Shown here one piece after another: positions 56,100 through 64,000 of a stretch of 64,000 nt of DNA (positions are counted from its first letter, which is position 1; every line of letters starts with the position of its first letter). A program made the position numbers and the translations under genes. The notes under the pieces are model-generated. The model ran no database searches. It was not told the DNA's origin and saw only the letters and a list, made by a program, of their open reading frames with translations. This DNA is from Cryptomeria japonica (Eukaryota; Streptophyta; Pinopsida; Cupressales; Cupressaceae): NCBI RefSeq assembly GCF_030272615.1, contig NC_081408.1, forward strand, positions 65,854,546 through 65,918,545, given 5' to 3'.

Positions 56100-57212
56100 G
56101 ACTATGGATTTGACATTGAGCTGGAGAGGACTGGCGTAAATGATGGCGTGAAGAGGAACTAGGAATGGTGGAGCATGTGGAAATGCTGACCCTCTTGTGA
56201 TGGAAATGTTGTGAAGGATAGTAGCCTAGTTGGAAGCCATGGAGATAGCCTAGAGAAGAGGCTGACATATTGAAGACATAAGTGAAGATGAAAAAGAAGA
56301 AGCCTCAACATAACAAGTAAACCCACTAGCTGTTGATCCAGATGAGGAAAGGTTTTTAAGGGTTTTGAGTAGGGCAAATGCTAAACCTCATTTTACTCCA
56401 CTAGAATATGATGGAAATTTGGATTCAAATGAATTGATGGATTGGATCTTGAAGATGGAGAAACATTTTGATTTTGAAAACACTATAGAGGAAAGGAAGG
56501 TGAAATATGCCTATACCGGTTGAAAGGTCATGCATCTCTTTGGTGTGAACATTTGCAGGTTGATAGACAGAGAAGAGGTAAAGAGAAGATTAAGACATGG
56601 GATCGGATGATTGCTAAGTTGAAATAAAAATTTATGCCAATTGATTATCAATTCTAGAAGTTGCAGAATTTGAGATAGAAGGAATCTAGTGTGAAGGAAT
56701 CTGAAGCATTTTACAAGTTAAATATCATATCAGGACATGTTGTTGATGAGGTTGAATAAGTTCCAAGATATTTGGATGGATTGTGGGTGTCTATACAAGA
56801 TGAACTTAGTTTGATCAAATTCGAGAGTGTTGAAGAGGCTTACCAATATCACCTAAAAGAAAAAGAGAAACTAAACAAAAGACATGAGAAGAGGTAGAGA
56901 GGTAGAGGTGGAAGGTTTACCAAAGGAAGATTTCGAGGAGGAAGAGGATATCCTGGAGGTAGAGGAACCTGTACAAATCACAACAAGGATAAGGACGTAA
57001 ATAGAGAAGGTAATTCATACCAGAAAGATGATAGAAAATTTCTACCAAAGGAGAGAACTGAATGGCTACACTAATGAGAATTTTGGAAGACTAGACAAGA
57101 GAACATTTAGAGGAACATGCTTTAAGTGTGGAGGAGAAGGAAATCATTCTTTTGAGTGTAGGAAGACAAATATTTCCAGAAGAGAAGCAATGGTAGAAGA
57201 AAACTCCACTTG
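56100..57212 (+). pseudogene. Element D Gag
   Basis: In broken frames: FTPLEYDGNLDSNELMDW, MEKHFDFEN, then HLQVDRQRRGKEKIKTWDRM in a shifted frame, an Arg/Gly-rich stretch, and the knuckle CFKCGGEGNHSFEC (57118-57160). The knuckle has an extra residue before its His, so His lies one place late compared with C-x2-C-x4-H-x4-C. Confidence 0.75.
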
Positions 57213-57243
57213 ATTAGAGAATAAACCAGAAGATGGAGAACTA

Positions 57244-57870
57244 TTGATGATGAGGAAAGCTTTGTGTAATACCGGGAGAGATGAAGAGCCCTCACAAAGG
57301 AAGAATTTGTTCAATACTAGATGTAAGGTATCTGACAAGTGTTTTAATTTTTTTATTGATAGTGGTAGTTCATATAATCTTGTTTCAGAAGAGATGGTGA
57401 ATAAATTCAATTTCAAGAGATTGAAACACCCTGAGCCTTATCAAATAGCATGGATTCAGGATGAACATAAGTTGTTAGTAAGTGAGCTATGTTTGGTGAA
57501 ATTTAAAACTAGGTACTATCATGATAAAGTCTTGTGTGATATCATGCCTATATATATTTGTCATCTTTTGTTAGGTAAACCTTGGTAGTTTGATAGATAG
57601 ATAGTACATGATGGGAGGAAGAATACATACAATATTGTAGCCAATGGGATGAAGCAAACCTTGTTTCCCTTGGAGGAACCTTTGAAGAGTGAAGTCTATA
57701 CGAATGCTAGAATCTGTTTGGTAGATGGAAGGAAATTCCTAGATGGATTGAGACATGAGAATGTGTATTTTTTCTTAATTCCTAAGAAAACTAAGAATCC
57801 AGAGCATGAAGAAGAACAACCAAAAGAGATAAAATATTTGCTGATAGATTATGAAGACATCATTTAAGAT
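57244..57870 (+). pseudogene. Element D protease and linker to RT
   Basis: FFIDSGSSYNLVSEEM contains the DSGS active site, and CHLLLGKPW is the downstream conserved motif; a stop follows at once. The second part reads YLLIDYEDII before the RT domain. Confidence 0.75.
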
Positions 57871-58822
57871 AATGTACCTGATGGATTGCCACCTGTGAGA
57901 AGTATCAGTCATTGTATGGACCTGGTTCCCAGAGCTAGTTTGTCTAACAAAGTTGAACACACGATGACACTGACAGAGAATGAGGAGCTGAATAGACAAG
58001 TGTAGGAGCTCTTAAGAAAGGTTTGATCGGGGAAAGTCTGAGCCCTTGTGTAGTACCAACAATATTAGCACCTAAGAAGAATTGATAGTGGAGAATGTGT
58101 ACTGATTCTAGAGAAATAAACAAGATCATAGTGAAATACCAGTTTCCTTTGCCTAGGATGGATGACATAATAGACTATTTGAGTGGAGCCAAATACTTTA
58201 CAAAGATAGATTTGAAGAGTGGATATCATCAAATTAGGATCAAAGGAGATGAGTGGAAGACAACATTAAAGACAAATGTAGGACTATATGAATGGTTGGT
58301 GATTCCTTTTGGGTTAACTAATGTACTGAGTACTTTCATGAGGCTGATGAATGAGGTATTGAATATATTCTTGGGTAATTGTGTTATTGCGTATTTGGAT
58401 GACATTCTGATTTTTCAGTAAGACAAAAGATGAGCATTTGTTGTATTTGAGAAAAGTTTTGCAGAGGTTGAGAGAAGAAAAGTTGCTAATAAATATAGAA
58501 GTGTACTTTCCTAAAGGATGAGTTAGCCTATTTGGGATTTGTGATATCTGAGGATGGTTTGAAGATGGACCCTAAGAAAGTAAAATTAATTATTGAGTGG
58601 CCTACACTGGAAAGAATTGGAGAGGTAAGATCTTTTCATGGATTGGCTAGTTTTTATCAGAAGTTCATCATAAATTTCAATTCATTTTTTAACCCTATGG
58701 TTGAGACCATGAGGGGAGATCGTAAGGAATTCAAGTGGACCACCGAAGAAAACAAAAGTTTTGAATTGTTGAAGCTGAAAGTGACTAAGAAGCCTATGTT
58801 ATCTTTACCTTTATTTCAATAA
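57871..58822 (+). pseudogene. Element D reverse transcriptase
   Basis: [72 protein letters not shown] and YLDDILIF cover the RT core; GFVISEDGLKMDPKKV lies in the thumb. Stops and small frameshifts occur near 57868, 58003, 58085 and 58420-58530. Confidence 0.85.
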
Positions 58823-59220
58823 AGTATTTCAAGTGGATTGTGATGCAAGTGGAACAACAATAGGAGTAGTCTTGAGTTAGGAAGGGAGAGCAATAGCTTA
58901 TTTCATGGAGAAATTGAATTATGCTCAGAGGAGATATTCAATGTATGATTAAGAGTTTTATGCCATAGTTCAAGCCTCAAAGAAGTGGAGACATAACCTA
59001 TTGCCTAGGGAATTTGTGTTATATACAGATCATCAAGATTTGTAGTATTTGAACAGTTAGAGTGAGTTGAATCAAAGACACATGAGATGGGTAGAGTTTT
59101 TGTAGAGTTAAACCTTTATGTTAAAGCATAGAAGTGGTAAATTTAACAAAGTTATTGATGCATTGAATAGGAGAAGGAATTTGTTGACATAGATGAGAGT
59201 GACAGTATGAGGATTTGAAG
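58823..59220 (+). pseudogene. Element D RNase H
   Basis: FQVDCDASGTTIGVVLS, YFMEKLNYAQRRYSMYD, KKWRHNLLPREFVLYTDHQDL and MLKHRSGKFNKVIDALNRR are readable around several stops. All match gypsy RNase H. Confidence 0.8.
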
Positions 59221-60085
59221 AATTAAAAAACTTTGTATGATGATGACTCAAGTTTTGCAAACCCTTGGAGAGAATGTAGAGAATCGGTTATGGTAGATAG
59301 AAGCAAGTGGCTAGATTACTTCATTCAGGATGGGATGTTATTTAGAGGAGTTCAGTTGTGCATACCTAAGAGCTATATGAGGGAGAATCTGATATAAGAG
59401 AAACATAGTGGAGGATTAGCTGGACATTTTGGTATTGACAAAATAGTAGCATTGGTGAGTGAGAAGTACTTTTGGCCCTAGATTCAAAAGGATATTAAGA
59501 TATATGTGCAAAGTTGTAGAGTTTGTCAAGTTGCAAAGGGTAGTAGTCAGAATGTGGGATTGTATAAACCTTTGATAGTACCGGTAAGACCTTGGGAAGA
59601 TATAAGCATGGATTTCATACATAGATTTCTTAAAACACTGAGAGGGAATGATTCTATATTTGTGGTAGTGGGTAGATTCTTGAAGATGGCTCATTTCATA
59701 CCTTGTAAGAAGACATCAAATGCATTACATGTAGCAGAACTATTTTTCAAGGAAGTAGTGAGATTGCATCGATTACTTAAGATCATAGTTTTAGATAGAG
59801 ACACTAAGTTTGTTGGCTATTTTGGAGAACACTTTGGAAGAAGATGAAGACATATTTGAATTTTAGCTCTAGTTTTCATCCATAGACTGATCGACAGAAA
59901 GAAGTAGTTAATCAGAGCTTGGGAAATTTATTTAGATGTTTAGTTGGAGATAAAACTAGAAGTTGGGATTTGATTCTTACACAAGAAGAGTTTGTCTAAA
60001 ATAATTTAGTAAACAGGAGTACCAAAAGAACACCTTTTGAGATTGTTACCAGAGTGCATCCTAGCACTAATACATTTGGCCTAGA
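59221..60085 (+). pseudogene. Element D integrase, truncated
   Basis: HSGGLAGHFGIDK and YVQSCRVCQ hold the zinc ligands; PWEDISMDFIHRF holds the first Asp, IVLDRDTKFVGYF the second, and the following HRLIDRKK segment (frame-shifted) corresponds to the Glu region. Readable homology stops near NRSTKRTPFEIV and PSTNTFGLEF at about 60085. Confidence 0.8.
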
Positions 60086-60719
60086 ATTTTGATGGAGGTT
60101 TCCGACGGAGAAGGCATATTGTGACCAAAATTGATTTTTTTTGAAAAAATGCTTGAATTCGTCAGAATTATGATGATAATTTCACATTTGGTTTCAATGG
60201 AGAAGGCATTAGTAATGATTTTTTTTTTCTTGAAAAAAAGTGCCCACATTCATCGAAATTCTGACGACAACGACCATTGCTTAAAAAAAACAAAAATATA
60301 GGTCAAGTCATTTGCTCAATCAATCCTATGTAGGCTTCATCAACCTCTAGCAACCCTGCATGCAAGCTTTGTCGACCTCTAGAAACTTTGACGTGTTATG
60401 CTCTTTTGCATAATCAATGTCATTTGAAATTAAATCTTCTTATGTAAGAAATTTTTTTTTAACTCTTCTATTTCTATTTCCTATTTCCATACTCCCACTT
60501 TGGTTATTAGATGAATTTATTTTGGTATTTCTCTGATGGAAATTTATTTTATTCAAACAAATAGGGTTAAGTCCTCCCTTTCCATTCCAATACCCACAAT
60601 CAAGCCTAGATTTGCCCCAATCAATTGTAGGCATTTGCTTGTCCAGAATTCCAATGGCAAGTTGTTTAAGTGCCTTACTCCCACTTCTTGGAAAATGAAT
60701 TCTGGCATCGATGAGATTT
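60086..60719. other. Unassigned interval with a short duplicated unit
   Basis: Two diverged copies of a roughly 100-base unit (60105-60190 and 60191-60285) share GGAGAAGGCAT, a T run, GAAAAAA and an ATTCTGACGA/ATTCGTCAGAAT-type end. The later part has no protein I can name with confidence, though 60440-60719 may extend the minus-strand pol relic. Confidence 0.45.
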
Positions 60720-61260
60720 ATATAATACCAAGGCTCTTGAACCTCTTAAGATCACAGAGATACTTTCGCATGTTCCATATTAAACGACACTCACCATTCG
60801 AGGTAGAATCTTGACCTTCTTTTGCAACCCCTTGTCCTTGGAGCTGTTTGTCCTTTTTTCCCAAAATCTGAGTCATCTGCATATTCTTCTTCATAGGCCT
60901 CTCTATTAAGTGGCTCCAGTTGTGGTATTGTAGCTAGACTTGACTGGGGTTTTATTATTGGTATCCTGGATGACATTTATTTCACTACATTTTTACTTCC
61001 CTAAAGTTATTATACTTGACCACCAAGTGGAACTCCTATAGAAAATGCATCCACTTGTAATGACACGCCTGCTAAAACTTTCTTTGAACCTACAAATACT
61101 ATAATGGCTTATGGTCCATGTGAACAATTATCTCTCTACCTAGTAGATCGTGTTTCGATTTCTTGATTGCATGTATTAGTGCACAAAAATTTCAGTCATA
61201 CACTTGATGACATGTCATGACTGAAGTGAACACTAGTTTACCACCCTATAACAAGTTGTT
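60720..61260 (-). pseudogene. Gypsy RNase H to integrase linker relic, minus strand
   Basis: On the minus strand ALIHAIKKSKHDLLGREIIVH and HMDHKPL, then ACHYKWMHFL and EFHLVVKYN, are the gypsy RNase H end. REAYEEEYADDSDF and FYLEW-MSFN match the linker before integrase. Stops and shifts throughout. It faces away from the plus-strand fragment that follows. Confidence 0.65.
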
Positions 61261-62640
61261 TCTAATTTAGTGCTATCTTACATTATACCTTCTAGCAATT
61301 GCTTTGATCAAACCAGCATCAACAAAGACATTGGGCACTCCAAGCTTTCCCAAATCTAGAACATCAGCATTACAAGGAGGGAAATGAGCTTGTCTCTTTC
61401 TATGCAAGTGCGGTGACTACTATATTTTTAGCTCTGCAACTTCTGAGGTACTCAAAAAATCCCTTCTTAGACTCAAATAAATTCTACACCAACAACATTC
61501 ATTTGGATGATGAATGATGTACCTAGATTCTTCATAGGTTGTTTGTGGAGGGAAACTGGCCTATCTCTTTCTATGCAAGTGCAGTGACTAGTGTATTTGC
61601 AGCTCTGCAACTTCTGAGGTACTCAAACAAGCCCTTCTTGGACTCAAAGAAGTTCTACACCAACAACATTCATTTGGATGATGAATGATGTACCTAGATT
61701 CTTCATTATCAAAGTGTAATGACTTGTATATTTAGAAAGAGTCACATCCCAAAGTCATAATCACTACACCAACAACATTCATTTGGATGATGAATGATGT
61801 ACCTAGATTCTTCATAGGCTATTTGTGGTTGTCTACTTGGATGACATTCTTATGTTCAAAAAGATATGGGAATAACACATGACATGTTCTTTCCAACTTG
61901 CATCAGCTTAAGCTTTATGCAAATATAGAGAAATTCTATCTAGTACTTCAAGTACATTGTTGATGAAGATGGTGTACATGTTGACCTAGAGAAGATCTTG
62001 ATCTATAAAGAATATATTGTTCCTAGGATTCTCATAAAACTCTTGAGTTTCTTAGGGCTAACCAAATTCCACATTAGGTTTTTTCTCACATTTATTAACA
62101 TTGCATTGCCTCTAAACATGCAACAAAAGGGGGGCCTAAGAAAAGTTCATATAAATAGGGCCACAACAACAAGTATTCACTCAATTAAAATAGAATTTTT
62201 GTTCAGTACCACTCTTTGTTTTGTCTGATTTATAGCAATCTTTTGAGATCAAAATAGATGCCTTAGAGCATGTATGGGGAGTAATCTTGACTAACATTAG
62301 TATCTAGTTTCCTACCATAGTGAGATATTTTCTAACATAGTGTGTAGTAACCTAAAATATGACAAAGATTTATGCTATTGTTTAGGTTTGCATACAATGA
62401 AAGGACTACATATTGGAAGGAGACAATCATCCATACTTATCACAAGCTTCTGTAGCTCATGTAGACTCGAGGTGAGTTGCAAAATTATCATCAAAGGTGT
62501 TCCATATACCTAAAATGGTGAGCCATTTCTAACATAGTGTCACCTGAGACATTTTCTATTTACTATACTAAGATGTTTTATAACATAGTGGGTAAGTACC
62601 TAAAATATAACAAAGAGATATATGATTGACTTATCTTTCA
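61261..62640 (+). pseudogene. Scrambled gypsy RT to RNase H relic, plus strand, with internal duplications
   Basis: TPTTFIWMMNDVPRFFI occurs at three places and the third runs into FVVVYLDDILMFKKIW, the RT active site (near 61826-61880). Then QLKLYANIEKFYL, FLGLTKFHIRFFLTF and SFEIKIDALEHVWG-like residues follow gypsy RT/RNase H order, and VSYHSEIFSN and LKYDKDLC the RNase H. The last piece (around 62300-62350) is partly repeated near 62520-62600. Confidence 0.65.
61378..61820 (+). repeat. 171-bp tandem duplication plus a partial third copy
   Basis: Copy 1 starts AGGGAAATGAG at 61378, copy 2 AGGGAAACTGG at 61549. Both contain TATGCAAGTGC, CTCTGCAACTTCTGAGGTAC and CTACACCAACAACATTCATT. The partial third copy begins at 61763. 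It duplicates the RT segment just before YLDD. Confidence 0.85.
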
Positions 62641-64000
62641 TTTGCAACTTTGATAACAACACTTGGTTCTTGCAAGCATGAAACATTAGAATGACCTTAA
62701 CTTAACATTAGAGATATTCAATTCTTTGATATATACCAAATATTCACAGTTAGGTGGTAGGTTCTTGATTTTCATATAGAAAATGAGCTCCTATGCTACA
62801 TGAGACACATTTGTATTCTCACTAAGAATCCACCAAAGATGATTTGGGACTTTCACTATAGTTGGGTGAAAAGATAGTGCTACTGCTAATTTTATAGAAT
62901 TATTCTTATTGTATGCAATAGGGTCATAGAAGTGTAGTTTCAAGTGACATATGCAAAACAAGAAATTGTAGATAAAGAGAAAAACAAATGACTAGGGCTA
63001 ACCTCCTCCTCTTTTTTGTCTTGTTCTAATTGTTTTTTGTTTTGAGCTATTTTCTTGTTTGGACTTTGGGATGTGACTCTTTCCACATACCTTTATTTTT
63101 GTGAATATGCATAACACTATTTTGGAAATGATAATATAGATCCTCATCCATTAAAAAATTATGATCAGTTGCCATAATACTTGAGCAATGATTACCAATG
63201 ACGTGTGTGTTGCAAACAAAGTTCTAGAGGAAGGTTCTTTCTATTGTAATACCAAGTGAGTGTTCATAGACCTTGTGTAGGGTCCTCCAAGACTAGAGTA
63301 AGGAGTTCCAAGCCTAGATACATTGAGTTGGCCTTGTGGCCATCAATGAGTGTTGACCCAATAGGAGAAGTCTTGAGATTGACAATTTTGGAAGTGTGGC
63401 ATTGTTGAGACCCAACACTTAGGTGTGAACCCTGTCTTCACATATTATGATCACTTGCCATGATAATTGACCCTATCCTCATGGTATTGGCTCAATTCAT
63501 ATTAGTTTTCCCATGTCTAGAAGCAAAGTAATGTATCCAAGGCTGTCTGGAAGAATGAACGGTATGATCATTGAATTTGTATGTTGAAACCATTATACAT
63601 TCCCCTCCATTGAGGGTATTGAGGAAGATTCAAACCAGCATAGTGTGTTTTTTTGGAGAAACATGATGTGAGAAGTTTGATGCAGAGGCAAGGGTAGAAC
63701 TCAGTATTTCATATTAGGACAACAACTACATTGATTAGGAATGTCAAATAAGGTCTCTCCAATGTTTAGTATACATAAGGGAAACATTAGTCATGTAACT
63801 ATGCATGAGCATGGGAATGGATAGTTACTTTCCTTTTAGACTGATTTGGATAGTATTGAGAGGATCCTATAAGGACGACTATCACCATACTCTTGATGAC
63901 TTCACAACATTGATAATGAATTTACATTAGACACTCATGGATTACCCCAATTAGACATTAGTCAACTTAAGATATGAGAAAAGGATTACATACCACACAA
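62641..64000. other. No recognisable feature
   Basis: AT-rich sequence without readable proteins. It holds a 22-base inverted match to 61735-61756 (at 63062-63083) and a diverged repeat of ATTATGATCASTTGCCATRAT (63158 and 63441). Confidence 0.5.

Larger units (their letters stand above)
55221..60085 (+). mobile_element. Element D: truncated chromovirus-like Ty3/gypsy element
   Basis: A 5' LTR (55221-56033), initiator-tRNA-Met-type primer-binding site, then Gag, protease, RT, RNase H and integrase in normal order. It breaks off in integrase; the C-terminal part and 3' LTR are missing. Motifs such as [12 protein letters not shown] and VVVGRFLKMAHFIPC are typical of plant chromovirus-type gypsy elements, not Tat; there is no second RNase H. 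Many stops and frameshifts show it is old. It inserted in the copia integrase relic. Confidence 0.8.

Noticed and set aside
60530-60820. 92-residue plus-strand ORF as a host gene exon
   Set aside because: The minus strand of the adjacent region reads as gypsy linker, and the plus frame has no homology or splice context.

Overview
This window looks like plant nuclear heterochromatin from a large, repeat-rich genome. A gymnosperm is my best guess, but the sequence cannot prove it. I see no host gene, rRNA or tRNA gene. Almost everything recognisable is LTR retrotransposon: Ty1/copia relics, Ty3/gypsy elements of the Tat lineage (second, archaeal-type RNase H in pol), and one chromovirus-like gypsy element.

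Layout. 548-7756 is a defective copia element (Gag, zinc knuckle, protease, pre-integrase region, a long acidic frame, polypurine tract, 3' LTR). It is split by a 4.35 kb TG..CA insertion (1268-5616) with an imperfect 5 bp target duplication, which holds a small ORF whose N-terminus resembles the histone H3 tail. 7757-12139 is AT-rich with no gene. At 12140-12507 a second copia integrase relic begins; it resumes at 54929-55220. Between its halves sits a nest. Old element X (12508-54928, minus strand, target duplication GTATG) contains element B (14224-32273, minus, GTATT, 1704 bp LTRs) and element C (33062-51667, plus, AAAGG, 1377 bp LTRs that differ at about seven positions). A truncated gypsy element D (55221-about 60085) cuts the copia relic again. 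60720-62640 is a scrambled gypsy pol with parts on both strands, and 62641-64000 holds nothing I can name.

B and C are diverged relatives with the same plan: LTR; a primer-binding site matching tRNA-Trp, unusually long in C; a leader with an array of short GCGC-core repeats; gag-pol with a CHHC knuckle, protease, G-patch-like segment, RT, two RNases H and integrase; a conserved non-coding block after pol; an antisense gene encoding a plant mobile domain (PMD) protein; a second array of the same short repeat; a polypurine tract; LTR. The array motif is AGCGCTATTG-like in C and TTCTGCGCYTGTGT-like in B, so the sequence is family-specific while the placement is shared. In C the two arrays lie in inverted orientation, so the sense gag-pol transcript and the antisense PMD transcript would each carry the motif in the same direction near the 5' end. 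This two-ended array plus antisense PMD gene is the most interesting system in the window.

All coding regions are decayed. In C the whole gag-pol frame is free of frameshifts and broken only by nonsense codons, each explicable by a C-to-T (or opposite-strand G-to-A) change, as expected for a heavily methylated element or for a copy made from a defective master.
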